Positions 37,504-49,520 of a stretch of 64,000 nucleotides of DNA are shown piece after piece. The notes under the pieces were generated by a model. It saw nothing but the letters and a program-made list of their open reading frames with translations, did no database searches and was not told the DNA's origin. The stretch is from Sclerotinia nivalis (taxonomy: Eukaryota > Ascomycota > Leotiomycetes > Helotiales > Sclerotiniaceae). Location: positions 6,076,001 through 6,140,000 of the forward strand of contig JAPEIS010000001.1 in NCBI GenBank assembly GCA_029531795.1, given 5' to 3'. The position numbers and the translations under genes were made by a program. The stretch's first letter is position 1. Each line of letters starts with the position of its first letter.

Positions 37504-39031
37504 ATCTTTTTGTTGTGATTAAAGCTGGTGTGTATTACATCAATATCGTAAAGTCGCAATCAAAAGAACGAGTAAATTGTTTTGCCTATATGCGCTGAAA
37601 TGTCTTTTTGGACCAGTTTAAGCTAATCTTCACTTGGCCAGATCGTGTTTTAAATAATAGCAAGAATCAAAGGAAAGATGAATTCCCGGTCAAGCGGCGG
37701 ATATGTAATCGGATAGAGTCTCGCACGGCTACCATCCCATGTTCAAAGCGGAGGTATTGCACAAACCGTGTCGATCAAATCTTGGCCCATCATCCCATCT
37801 AACTGTCAATTCATTTCGATAATGTATTGAACGGTAGAGGGCGGAAACGACAAAACCGCCAGTTCTTGGGTATTTCAGAATCTCAACGCATGCTGGACAT
37901 CAATCATGTCACCTCATTCTTGTAACGCGTCAGTCTGCATTCCACAATGACTCTCTCGATGAATTATTCCCTGTGTGCGCTTGATCTTAGAATATACGTC
38001 CAACACTCCTTTTCCAAAAAGTGCTAGAAATGACATGGGGAGTGATAGATAAAGCATCGACCAAACGGCTTGAGCTAAAGCTTAGCTACACCACAAACCG
38101 CGACCACGGGAAAACTGGTATGAAACACAACACAAACAAAAGAAGGGAAGTGGAAGTAAGCTTAAGTCCCCTCGCTGATTCAAGTTACTGTCCGAGCATT
38201 TCCTTCATTTGGGTGGATGCTACGCACATGTTGCAGGTGTAGTTGTGCATTGAACCTCATTTCGAAACATGAGAAAGGATGTGAGAAACCTTGAAGTTAA
38301 ACTTGGTTGTGTGGCGGTGATTGATGTGGCGCAGGTCTTTCGTTTCCCCAGCCACGTGCTGCATCATAGAAACTTTCTCTGATTACAATCCCGACTTCAT
38401 GTTGATGTGGGTGCACTGAGGTCTCAACCTCTGCACGTTACTCAAAATTATCCCCAACTTTAAAAGAGCAATAACTTTAGAGTATCTCTATCAACACCTA
38501 CAACTTCTACTTGTACTTCTCAATCCATCCTCAAACCCTTTGTGATCTGCGGATCTACACCAAGCACTCATGCTCGAAGGTTCCTTCTTTTCCCTTACAG
38601 AAACAGACTATAGTTTCCAGGTGGAGAGTCTTTTATCCAATGGCTTGACCAAGAAACAGGATATCCTTAATATCATATCCGACTCTGTCAAGACTCAAGA
38701 TCAATTTGCCAATCTCCTCCGTCTGTGCACAATATCTTAAACTCGTTTCGACATGACAGACGTGGTATGAAGTGATGTTTGTCTTATCGATGTTTCGATA
38801 TGGGTTTCTTGAAAGTCGAATAGGCTCTTTGCTATCAAGCAATACAAATCCTTGTCCTGATTTCCGGCACTCAAAAGTTTAATGACCTCCATAAAGCCCG
38901 CATAAAGATCTCTGTCAAAATTTATACCACATCTACTCTGTTAATCATTTTACGCCTAATATACTATTGTTTTCTTGACATCAAATTCCAAGTGTTACTC
39001 TACTAAAATTAATTTTCAAAGACCCACAACT
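37504..39031. other. Divergent intergenic region between PKS and FSH hydrolase (probable shared promoter)
   Basis: About 1.5 kb separates the start codons of two divergently transcribed cluster genes, so cis-elements for co-regulation are expected here. A 57-codon ORF at 38570-38740 is listed separately. I see no TATA box that I would defend. Confidence 0.5.
38570..38740 (+). CDS. Possible small ORF, hypothetical, 56 residues
   Basis: An ORF of 57 codons including stop, upstream of the FSH hydrolase. The predicted peptide (starts MLEGSFFSLTETDY, continues SNGLTKKQDILNIISDS) is non-repetitive and moderately amphipathic, with normal-looking amino acid content. I recognise no family. It may be a uORF-like element, a small gene, an exon remnant or chance; only its position inside the cluster makes it worth recording. 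Confidence 0.2.
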   Translation: MLEGSFFSLTETDYSFQVESLLSNGLTKKQDILNIISDSVKTQDQFANLLRLCTIS

Positions 39032-39993
39032 ATGAAGTTTCTCTGTCTTTGTGGAGCATATGGAAGCTCAGATGTAAGTACAACGTTCCAATGTAGATTG
39101 CACATTGGAAGCCTAAGCTAACTTATGTAGAAATTTAGAGTGCAGCTTGGTATATATCTTCGCCAGCCTTCAACACCACAAGGGTCATGCTAATCTTTAG
39201 AACAGCTCCTCTGATTAAGGAATTAGCATCTGATGAGACCGCCGAGCTATTCTTCGCTCATGGTCCCGTTGACGCGTTCCCTCCCGAGGGATATGAGGAT
39301 TATTTCGGTCCAGGTCCACATTATCGATTCATAAAGCCCGGGAATACAGAAGAAGGGGGGAGTGACCTTCTCGACCGTATTAGAAATTTTCCCAAAGGCG
39401 CAACTGCGGAAGATCAAATGCGGGAATTGATGAGGGTTGGAGTTGGCTCCGCGGCTCCTGTACCAAATGCCAATGGTAGTCATTGCGATGAGAGTGCACA
39501 AGATGCCATGGAGTATTTATACGATATTATGCAAGAAGAAGGTCCTTTCGACGGGATTATTGGATATTCGGAGGGAGCCACTGTTGCGGGGACGCTATTG
39601 TTGCACGAGCAAAAGAGATTCGAAACCGAAGGAAGATTGCCGATGTTCAAGTGTGCTGTGTTCTTCGCTGGATGGCCTCCATTGACACCTGAATTTGACG
39701 GAATTGTTCTTGCGGATACAACCGACTTGACAATTACCATTCCAACCCTTCATATCAGTAAGTTTTCCCTAATTGACTTTGGATGCCTCCATAAACACTA
39801 TCTGAATCTCGAACTAGTTGGCTCGTTAGATCCATATCTGGCAGGATGTATCTCGCTCTATAATGTGTGTGATATGGATAATGCATACCTCTTCGATCAC
39901 GGAAAAGGCCATACATTGCCCAGAGATCCAGAGACAGTTCGGGAGCTTGGCAACATAATACGCACAATGGGCTCAAGTATCGGGCTTTTGTGA
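39032..39993 (+). CDS. FSH1/LovG-like serine hydrolase
   Basis: An alpha/beta hydrolase of the family serine hydrolase (FSH1) group. Exons 39032-39073, 39131-39149, 39206-39757 and 39818-39993 give 262 residues, normal for the family. The N-terminus MKFLCLCGAYGSSD is the standard first strand. The nucleophile elbow is GYSEGATVAG with Ser 142; the acid is in GSLDPYL and the catalytic His in DHGKGHTLPRD. The acceptor of intron 2 is AGAACAG, because the nearer TTTAG would put a stop in frame. In known fungal clusters such as lovastatin, a hydrolase of this type (LovG) releases the product from a highly reducing PKS lacking a thioesterase. Its head-to-head position with exactly such a PKS supports the same role here; this is inference. 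Confidence 0.9.
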
Positions 39994-40991
39994 TATATTA
40001 CATGGGATAATGCATTGAAGCACGTATGCCAGGCGCTTGACAAAAGGCCTTGCATTCCTGCAGTGAGCAGGCCTCACGCATGCTCCGGAGTTCGGGAACA
40101 CCAGGCCGTAGAACGGCCACCTTTTTCTTCATTACAAGTATAATTATTACACGATACCACATTTTGAGGCTAGATGGAAGGATAAAAAGTTATCATGACC
40201 TATGAATTCACAGTATATCTCATTTATTACATCTATTGATTTGGTGTTTATTTGGTTAAGTCGAGTGTGTGCTATCGCAATTGACTCAACCGAAATTCGT
40301 TCATCTCGTTGCGACTCATATATCATTTCATTGCTTCGCTCTAAGATCTGATGGGAGCGGCTTCATATGAAGTTCTTCTTCAAAGTGACAAGCAATTTTG
40401 TTTTGTGCTAGGATGTATCAAGTTTCAAAATGCTCACAGTTATAACCGACGCCTGCCATGCAATAATGTCAAGTATTTTGACACACCAAGGAAAAGAAGG
40501 AACAACTTACGTCTAATCTTATTTAACTTCTGATGTCGGCCGATCTTCTCAAGGACCAGAGATTGAACAAACCATACCATGGCACCATATCTGTACTAAT
40601 TTTCACGTGGAATTCATTGGCCGATGGACAATGACTCGATTGATTGCATTGTGTCACGTCAATACAAGTACTTCGGAGCCTCGTTTCATATGTCATGTTT
40701 CCTCTCAGCCAACTGAGCCATGTCCTCTAGCATTCACAGCCCACGGTCAGACCAAGGGTTTTCCTTTATGCACGGATGTCAAGTCTGTTCCCAGCTCTAC
40801 CATCAATTTATAATTTCTATCCTGAGACCTAGTCTGGTTTATGATGAAACCAAGGCGCAAATCCGAAACAAGAAACTTTATGGAGACATCAGCACAGGTA
40901 TTGAGAGATTTTGATTTGCCACATGGCCGTCCTGAAAGTGGTGATACTGTCATGAATTTCTGTGAGGAAACTTTACTTTCAGAAAGTAAAG
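39994..40991. other. Intergenic region
   Basis: One kilobase between the tandem hydrolase and ABC transporter genes. It must carry the transporter promoter. No gene, RNA or repeat is supported. Confidence 0.5.
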
Positions 40992-43900
40992 ATGGCAAGA
41001 AACAATGATAGCCACTCGCCCTCATCGGTAGAGACGTCAGATGTACCCTTATTGTCGGATGTGGACGTAGGCTTTAAGGATGGTGGAAAACCAAAGTCGT
41101 CATCGAAAAATGGGATGGCAAAACGATCTAGCAGATTTCCTGGAGCTTCTTTACAAACAGACGCTCTAATGAAAGAAATCCCGTCGCCACATACTGATGA
41201 TTTCAATTCACCAACGTCACCAAAGCAATGGCCAGCGTCAGCGAAGGAGCCTTTGTTACTAGGACAGGAAAATGGCCAAATAGACAGTGGGGGCGATGAG
41301 GCTTTTGATGTTCAGCCGAAAACTAAGACGCCTTACATCGACGCAGAGTACAAGCTGGCGTTGTCTCATTTCAGGGTAAGTAGTGCCCTTATACTGGATC
41401 TCACCGCATGACTAAAATTTTCTGTAGCGAATATTCTCTTACACTAACCGTAATGACAAATTACTCCTACTTGCAGCAGGAGGTGCTTCAATATTCACCG
41501 GCATTACATTACCTCTCATGAATGTCGTGTTTGGTAAGAGCCGCGGTCTGACACTTATGTGGCGGTTCTTAGGAGTGCTAATTTTAATTATCTAGGTGAA
41601 CTTGTTGGCGATTTCAGCGGATTTTATAATCCGGATTCTGATGAAACGAAGAAGATGTTCACTTCAGCTATCAATCAGAATGTGTAAGTGGCTCCATATG
41701 TAAATATGAACGAGGGTAATACTAATGTGATGGTCTAGAATATATATGCTCTATTTATTTCTGGGCAGGCTGGTCCTTGATTATGTCGCTGTTGTGAGTA
41801 GATATTGACCACCAATTCTCCGTCAGAATTTTAATACCCGTACAGCTGGGCTTCCGGATGGTAAGCATTCGCATATCCGCATCAATGCGAATAACATACC
41901 TCAATGCTCTTTTTCGCCAACCTATTTCGGTACTTGATACCCTACCGTCAGGGCAAACAGCATCCATCATAACCATTACTGCTAACATTCTACAACTCGG
42001 CATCTCGGAAAAGCTCTCCACATTTATTCAAAGCATGTCTTTAATTTTCTCGGCTTTGATAGTCGCATTTTACTATAACTGGCTGCTCACACTGGTGACT
42101 AGCACTGGCTTAATGTTCATCATTGCATTTTATTTATACACTATTCCCCGATTGGTAAAGATGCTGAAGCAAGTCGAGGAAGCTGATCAGGTGTCGTCTT
42201 CTATTGCAAGCGAGGTGTTCGGTTCTATTAGAATGGTGGTTGCCTGTGAAGCGGAAGGGAAAATGGCAAATAGATATGCTGCCTGGGTAAAAGAATCTCG
42301 GCGGCGAGGTTTACTTATGTCTCCTTTGGTCGCTGTTCAGCAAGCTCCTGGTATGTTTTCACAAAACTTGACCACATTGCATGTACTGACCAACACTTAG
42401 TATTCTTTGCGATTCATGCGTAGGTCCCCTTGTCATAGCTAATCTCACCTTCCGCTGATCGAAACACCAGTACGTTTGCAATGTCTTTTTGGTTCGCCAT
42501 CAAATTGTACCTAGAATCGGAAATTTCTAGCGTCTCAACTATAATTATGTTTGTCCCTTCAAAACGTCACGTCTCTTGAATGCATGATACTAATGCCTTC
42601 TAGTGTTTTATCATCTATAATGACTATTGTAATGTCTGTCGGGGGTATAGCAGCCCCCATTACTGCCGCTGCACAAGCCGCTGGTGCTGCAGGTATACTC
42701 TTTAGTATCATTGATGCACCACAGCCGAAGACAGACGGCGTTAAAGGTCGGGAGGTTTCTTCGAGGGAAGATATCGTCCTTGAGAATGTCAATTTCGCGT
42801 ACCCTCTTAGGCACGATGTCAAGGTACTTGACAATCTCAATGTTCGATTTCCAGCTGGGAAATTAACCGCTATTGTTGGAGCATCTGGCTCGGGGAAAAG
42901 CACCATTGTCGGATTGATTGAGAGGTGGTACGAGCTGGATGGAAACCTCACAGATAATGCACTTGTAAGTTTCAAGACTCGATCGAATGTCTGAGAATTG
43001 TCACTGATCAATCAAAAGACACTTTTCTTCCGAAATGGTACAATCACTGTTGGTGGCCGAAAGCTTCATGAAATTGACTTGAAGTGGTGGAGGTCACAGA
43101 TAGGACTTGTTCAGCAAGAACCATTCCTCTTCAATACCACTATTTATAGAAATGTGGAGTATGGTTTAATAGGTACTAAATGGGAACATGAAAGCTACGA
43201 AAAGAAGAGGAAGTTGGTGAGACGAGCTTGTAAAGAGGCCTTTGCAGATGAATTCATTAAACGACTTCCCGAGGTAAGTTTTAGCAACATATCTATGATT
43301 CAACTGAATGTAAATGGTTCTAACGTTAATAGGGCTACAACACAATGGTAGGCGACTCTGGGATAAAACTCAGTGGTGGTCAACGGCAAAGGTTGGCAAT
43401 TGCGAGAAGTATTGTCAAGCAGCCGAAAATATTGATTCTTGATGAAGCAACGAGTGCTATTGATGTCAGGAGTGAGAGAATAGTTCAAGCTGCATTGGAT
43501 AAAGTCTCGAAGAACCGAACTACTATCACAATAGCCCATCGATTATCTACCGTCATTAAGGCAGACAATATTGTCGTCATGAAGAAAGGGCAAGTGGTAC
43601 AACAGGGGACTCATGAACAGCTGTCAAAAGATATCGAAGGTCCGTACTGGGCGCTCGCAAATGCTCAACAGCTAGGTAATGGTGAACTTCCCAAGAAGAA
43701 AGTCATTATGTCAAACGATCCAGAGAAACAAGATCTGGACTCGCCAACATTCGAGAAGATCAGCCTCGACCTTGGGGACGATCCATCTAGCTTGGAATCG
43801 CTAACCCCAATGAAGAAACGGAAAACTCCTCTAGGAAGCTTCATGCTCTTTCTTTGGGAACAAAAGCCGCGATGGATCTGGTACATTATAATGTTTCTAA

Positions 43901-45719
43901 GTTCATTAGGCGCTGGTGCTTCATTTCCTTTACATGCATTTTTATTTGCGAAACTCATTTCGCTGTTTAATCTATGGGGGCAGCTTCTACAAGCTCAGAC
44001 CAATTATTGGTGCTTCATGTTTACGATATTGGCCATTGGCGTGGGCATTAGCTATTATGCTCTCGGCTGGTCTTCCAACACCGTCTCATGTGTAAGTATT
44101 GTCTATCGTATGTCACTCTAATGACTAATAATGAAACCAGAATATCACAGCTACATATCGCCAAGAATATTTCCAAAATGTACTTTCGAAGCCGGTATCA
44201 TATTATGACGAAGAGGAGAATTCCGTGGGTAGTTTGACAGCCAGAATGGCGAGTGATCCCACTCAACTTCAGCAATTACTCGGAATCAATATGGCAATTG
44301 TGCTGATTTCCATGTTTAATATCTTTGGATCTGTGGCAATGTCATTTTACTTTGGCTGGAAACTTACTCTCTTGACTGTAGTGACGACAATGCCCATTAT
44401 TCTAGCTGCAGGATTCTTCCGTCTTCGATACGAAACCCAGTTCGAAAAAACGAATAACGAGGTTTTTGCAGAAAGCTCTAAGTTTGCCACCGAATCCATC
44501 GGTGCGTTTCGTACGGTATCAGCTCTTACTCTAGAATCGGAGATCTGCGGACGCTATGAAAAGCTTCTGCGAAATTATACCAAGAAAGCCTTCCGCAAAG
44601 CCAGATTTTCAACATTTGTATTTGCGATGAGCGATAGTATCGCAATATTGTGCATGGCATTTGTTCTCTGGTACGGTGGTCAACTTTTAGCTAGCCATGA
44701 GTATACGCCGTTTAATTACCTAGTTGTATACTTAGCAGTTGTGCAAGGAAGTACCACTGCAGGCCAATCCCTGAGCTTCGGACCAAATGTTGCTCAAGCT
44801 TTTGGAGCAGCAAATCGTATTCGTGGTATGAGACCCGAAGGTAGAAAGGAGCACGATTCAGTGCTCTATGATTTTGCGGACGCGGATGAAGAGAAAAATT
44901 CACGTGGGGTGAAAATTGAACTCAGGAATGTCTCTTTCAAATACCCTACTCGTGATGTTCCCGTTCTCAACGGACTAAACATGACGATCGAGAAAGGTCA
45001 ATTCGCAGCCATTGTCGGGCCCTCAGGGTGCGGCAAAACGAGTATCATATCCTTACTCGAACGATTTTACCAGATACAGACTGGTCAAATTCTTTACCAA
45101 GACACGAATATCAAGGATATTTCTCTAGATGAATATCGTAAATCCATCTCCCTAGTCGCGCAAGAAGCTTCTTTATTCGAAGGTTCCATACGCGAAAATA
45201 TTCTCCTTGGTGTCTCGGATGAAGAAGAAATCTCAGATACAACACTTCATCAAATATGTCGCGATGCCGAAATCCATGAGTTCATCTCCTCGCTCCCTGA
45301 AGGTTACAATACCGCCGTTGGAGCACATGGCGTCGCACTATCGGGTGGTCAAAAACAACGAATTGCTATTGCGCGAGCTTTGATTCGGAATCCAAGGTTA
45401 TTGTTATTAGATGAGGCAACGTCAAATTTGGATTCTGAGACGGAGAGAAGTGTACAGTCTGTTTTTGAGAGAACGGGGAGGGGGAGAACTATGGTTGTTG
45501 TGGCGCATAGGTTGGCGACGGTGCAGAACGCAGATGTTATTTTTGTGCTGGGGGAGGGAGGAAATGTGGTGGAGAGGGGTAGTCATGGGCAGTTGTTGGG
45601 GATGAGAGGGTTGTATTGGCAGATGGTATGCTATTTCCCCTGTTTTTATGGCTGGTTTTTGTTGTGGAGTTAATGCTAATTATTCGTTGTAGTGTCAAGC
45701 GCAAGCTTTGGATCGGTGA
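40992..45719 (+). CDS. ABCB/MDR-type full-length ABC transporter
   Basis: An ATP-driven exporter with TMD-NBD-TMD-NBD architecture, expected in the plasma or vacuolar membrane. Twelve exons (40992-41375, 41428-41533, 41596-41683, 41739-41793, 41846-42350, 42401-42419, 42471-42548, 42604-42964, 43019-43273, 43333-44091, 44141-45625, 45693-45719) total 4122 nt, 1373 residues. NBD1: Walker [11 protein letters not shown]-loop GLVQQEPF, signature LSGGQRQR, Walker [12 protein letters not shown]-loop IAHRLS. NBD2: [41 protein letters not shown]. Both ATP sites therefore look canonical. The first 120 residues are a hydrophilic extension. The protein ends CQAQALDR at 45719, the usual ending for the family. 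The donor at 42549 is unusual (GTTTGT) and exon 6 is only 19 nt. Next to the PKS, it is a likely product exporter. Confidence 0.92.
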
Positions 45720-47378
45720 GTTTGAAGTTTGTTATTTGGATGTCTTATGGTTGTTTAGTGTTATTCTTTTGCGGGCGCTTGGGTTACTGGTCTCGCATAT
45801 ATGGGCAGCTCTGGTGTAGTAGGCGTGCTAGGTCTTATTAGAATGTACAATCAAAACTCAACATTGAAAGTTCTTTTACCCTACGAGCAGTATCTGAATT
45901 TTATGCGCGCTAGTGATCCAAATAGATTGACGATATAATGAAGTTCGGGACAATGAAGGATGAAAACGCGATATCGATATTTCATCATTGTTTCCAATTA
46001 TAACCCAAATCCTTAACATCCGGGGAGGAAAAGTGAAACTCCTATATGTAAAACAAATGAAGGAATGAGAGAGGAAGTAATTCTTTTACCAAGCTTACCT
46101 ATGTTTTAAACGATTACTAGGCTTTCATCTGATCATCCCCATCATAATCATCCGAAATTATTTGAGACACCTTGATGGAGTTGTACATAACCGGTATACT
46201 ATGTATATACCATGTACAGCGCTTAATACGTGTGTGTACACCGTGTAAGCGGTCTTATATCGTGTACGTGATGTTATATTGTGTATGTGATGTTACACCG
46301 TGTAAGTGATGTTATTTATACAGTCAGTGTACGTAACATTACACCGTGTAACGACCACTAGTCAAAATGCAGACATGTAACAAAACAAGATAGGTCACGA
46401 GACGATCACGAGATTGATGAGGCTTGTTTGCACTGCCACTTCCGATGCAAACGCACCAGAGGCAGATGAGATTAGATACTGGTGTACCTGTATCACGGTT
46501 CAGCTCAGGTCTCAGGAGCCGAATAGAGAGATGGGGAGGTAAAGTAGTCAATATCACGAAAAGAAGCGTAATTTTTTTGGAGCTTGATCTTAGTTAACAT
46601 GGAGGTTCACTTTCTCATTTGACCCGCGTCTCAAAAGTCACAGGTGCTGCTTCGCCGATCATACCAAAATATCCGGAGCCGATGTTGGGGAGAATAGGAA
46701 ACCCGAGCAATGATGTGGGTCACACTGCATGATAGCTCTGACATTGATCATATTCTCAAATTTGGAAGCGAATATTGAACGGACAACTAAATAGCGGTAT
46801 AGTATAGATATGGGCGAAGCCGTCGACCAGTGGTAGTTTAATCATTGGTTAGACTGGCTGTTTGCAATGCGTGCATTTTCCCGACTCTGCGAGTTATCAG
46901 CCATGCGTTATGTTTTGTTTTGGTATGAGATGAAAAAATTCTGTAGAAGTCCGGACTCGTATGCGAGGCTATCAGAAAGTGGTCTGAGCTAATATGATTA
47001 AATAAATCCAACTTGTGGCGCTCGGGATTCCCAAAGTTTACTTGGCTGCTGGTGACCTATCGAACTGCATGTGGCGCCCTCCACGGCACTTCACGGCTTC
47101 CTATGCAAGAAACCGAAAACATGATGTTATGATCCAAATTTACGTTGCTAAAGCACCAGAAGAAGCAAGTATGAATATGACTGTGAGTCATTTTATTTCA
47201 ATGAAAGATCGTGGCGGAAGAAACGGGTTTTGATGTTGTGGATAGTTGCATCACGCTGCTTTATACCTTACAACACATCTAAGGAAATTTTTTTTCGTCC
47301 AAAGCGCTCGGTAGTTCGAGCCTACATATACTAACATCGAAGACGCCATGAGTTTCCAGCACAAACCAACCTTGGAAG
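45720..47378. other. Intergenic region with a minisatellite
   Basis: About 1.7 kb after the transporter. Imperfect repeats built on GTGTAAGTGATGTTA occupy about 46215-46350. Short ORFs at 46339-46557 (-) and 47015-47233 (+) show no protein family features. Confidence 0.5.
46215..46350. repeat. Imperfect minisatellite (about 20-bp unit, GTGTAAGTGATGTTA-like)
   Basis: Five to six diverged units, in which GTGTACGTGATGTTA, GTGTATGTGATGTTA and GTGTAAGTGATGTTA alternate with ACACC or ATATT. The last unit appears partly inverted (GTAACATTACACC). Confidence 0.7.
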
Positions 47379-47912
47379 ATGTTTGACAATACTTCGGTCT
47401 TAGAAACTTCTCCCATGACCTTTAAAATGGACTACAGTGTACCCATGACACCATTTGATACCCCTCCAACTGTTAGCTATCCAACTCCGATGACATTCAA
47501 AAAGATCCCGCAAGACGAAAGTCCCGTCGTTAAACTCCACGATGCGGCAACGTTTGAAGGACAGCAAATTGGCGCTATCCTTCCGGTCAAGAGAACATCG
47601 AAACCCGCGGCTTTCTGTTTACCTCTCGCCAAAGTCGGCGATTTTGTCGAAGTTTTGGCACATTACAATGTCAATCAAGTCGAGGCGAAGAGTATTCGTA
47701 CTGGTATGACAGGAACTATTGATTGGGAGGATTTACTTCCAGTTCCGTATGATGGCAAATGCGGCTGTTTGAATGGAGGATGTCGATGCATTTATGAGAG
47801 CTGGCAAGCATATTCTGTGCGCCATCCGCTAAGATCGATGCCCGTTTATGGTAGTCAGGATATGAGCGGAATGTATGGTATGATATCTGGCTTTCCCATC
47901 ATGGAGGACTGA
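47379..47912 (+). CDS. Uncharacterised SH3-like/CxC-x4-CxC protein, paralogue A
   Basis: I do not recognise this family. The 177 residues have a Pro/Thr/Met-rich N-terminus, then GAILPVK (65-71), an SH3-like beta-rich stretch (VGDFVEVLAHYN ... IRTGMTGTIDWEDLLPV, about 86-122) and the cysteine motif C128-x-C130-x4-C135-x-C137-x-YE. The same order (GAIL-VK, RTG-x2-G, W-E, PV, cysteine motif, YE) recurs in the next two genes on the same strand. Four closely spaced cysteines could bind one metal ion or form disulfides; no signal peptide is visible, which favours metal. The stop at 47910-47912 is followed by 15 bp and, in the same frame, the first ATG of paralogue B. Function unknown. Confidence 0.72.
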   Translation: MFDNTSVLETSPMTFKMDYSVPMTPFDTPPTVSYPTPMTFKKIPQDESPVVKLHDAATFEGQQIGAILPVKRTSKPAAFCLPLAKVGDFVEVLAHYNVNQVEAKSIRTGMTGTIDWEDLLPVPYDGKCGCLNGGCRCIYESWQAYSVRHPLRSMPVYGSQDMSGMYGMISGFPIMED

Positions 47913-47927
47913 GCACAGGTCGACAAC

Positions 47928-48353
47928 ATGTTTACCATTACTTACACGTCGATAGTAACGATGCCTCTTCAAACGCCTATTTCTCCAAATCCGCCATCCC
48001 AGCCTGGCAATATTGCAACAAAGACACACCTGGAAGTAAATGATCCCTTAACGATTGCTGGACAGACGCCTGGTGCCATCTTAGTTGTCAAGCACCACGC
48101 CCATTATCCTCATGATTTTGGCCCTGTTCTCGAAACGGAAATCGAAGACCGTTGTAGGTATCTCGAGGCCTGCGAACGAGGTTGGGGTAAGGTGAAGGTT
48201 AAAAATCTTCGCACTGGAAAGGAAGGATTTTTGCGATGGGAAGTTTTCAAGCCGGTCAGTACGAGGAATAGATGTTCTTGTCATAAGGGTTATTGCTATT
48301 GCGAGTATGAGGATTTTGAGAAAAGCAAAGCCTATTGTGAGGCTCAGACATGA
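47928..48353 (+). CDS. Uncharacterised SH3-like/CxC-x4-CxC protein, paralogue B
   Basis: Paralogue of the preceding ORF and in its frame; 141 residues from the first ATG, or 130 from the ATG at 47961 (MPLQTPISPN). It contains GAILVVK (49-55), an SH3-like stretch ending NLRTGKEGFLRWEVFKPV (93-110) and C116-x-C118-x4-C123-x-C125-x-YE. No intron consensus is strong enough to decide, but a 60- or 63-nt intron (donor GT at 47854 or 47851, weak acceptor CTGAG at 47913) would remove the stop between A and B and fuse them into one two-repeat protein. Whether A and B are two genes, one spliced gene or a readthrough pair is open. Function unknown. Confidence 0.65.
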   Translation: MFTITYTSIVTMPLQTPISPNPPSQPGNIATKTHLEVNDPLTIAGQTPGAILVVKHHAHYPHDFGPVLETEIEDRCRYLEACERGWGKVKVKNLRTGKEGFLRWEVFKPVSTRNRCSCHKGYCYCEYEDFEKSKAYCEAQT

Positions 48354-49520
48354 CAGACTTGGATCCGAGCTTATTGACGATGAAATGATATTATGATAGG
48401 GATAGAGGTCGGTCTATCAAATAATGAACGCCCCACTTACTTCTTGCAATTCTGGACTTGGTGAAGATGGAAAGTGATGTGCCTCGTTGCTGGAAAGCTA
48501 CTTCAAGAGTAAATGTTAGATACGATTTTTAATTTCAAGCTTACTATATGTCGGGAAGGCTGATGAGTTTGGCAGTACAAAGAGAACCATCGTAAGCATA
48601 GTACGCGGTGGACAAATAAATCGCAGATTAATTAAAATCGAATATAACACTTTTCAATATCCCAATTCGGATTTCACACAATAATTATTGATCATTCAAG
48701 CTTACAACATTAGCCCTTCAAGACTGGATACATATGTTTGATGTATGATCTCTTTTGTCCATTGCATGACTCCTAAAAAGTGCTTCAAATGCAGCACTGG
48801 CGGCATGTATCTTTCCGCTGCCGGGCGCTCCGTTTGTCCGGGCCGCTGTCCTGCGTAATAAGTTATAATACATGGCCCGGCTGGCTATGTTGTGCTGATA
48901 CAGTTTTGTTCTTGTCAGAAAATCATAACAAAGTAGTTGATTGCCTTTCACCGGGTGCACCTTCAAAGAAAACTTTTCTATTTTCAGCGTACTTAAAGCA
49001 CTACTCTTTATCTCTTACCGTACGACCTTCTGAGGACTGTTTTATTCACACCACTGTTGTTTGTGAATGAAAAGATGATGTGTCTATGTGAGAAACATGC
49101 TTGCCAAGCTACCTCCAAGCTTTCAAAGCCAAAATGTGTATGAATACTCCTGCTAAACCTAATTGTACGAAGCTATCAGCACTGGAAAAAATCTCCTTTC
49201 ATGTCATCCTGCCCCTGTTACTTTGATGATATTCATATACCGTCCAACACTACTCTTTTAATTCCCATTGAATCTTGAACATTCAAAGGCCTAGATTGTC
49301 TAGAGAGACATTTAGCGAGTTCTTTCGAGCCCTTCTTTCTTATGTATTCTGGTGTATGTGCGAAAGCTAGATATTGAGACCTTTCCCCTCTTCTCTCTCA
49401 CATCATTGAGACCGATCATTGCACGAGCCAATTTTACGTTTTCAACCATTACTTCACTTATTGTGGTTCGATTAGAATAAGACAGTGTCCCTCGCACTTT
49501 GTAGACCAACACTCTCAACC
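48354..49520. other. Intergenic region
   Basis: About 1.2 kb between paralogues B and C. Overlapping short ORFs on both strands at 48718-49070 have no family features. No remnant of a further paralogue is visible. Confidence 0.5.
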
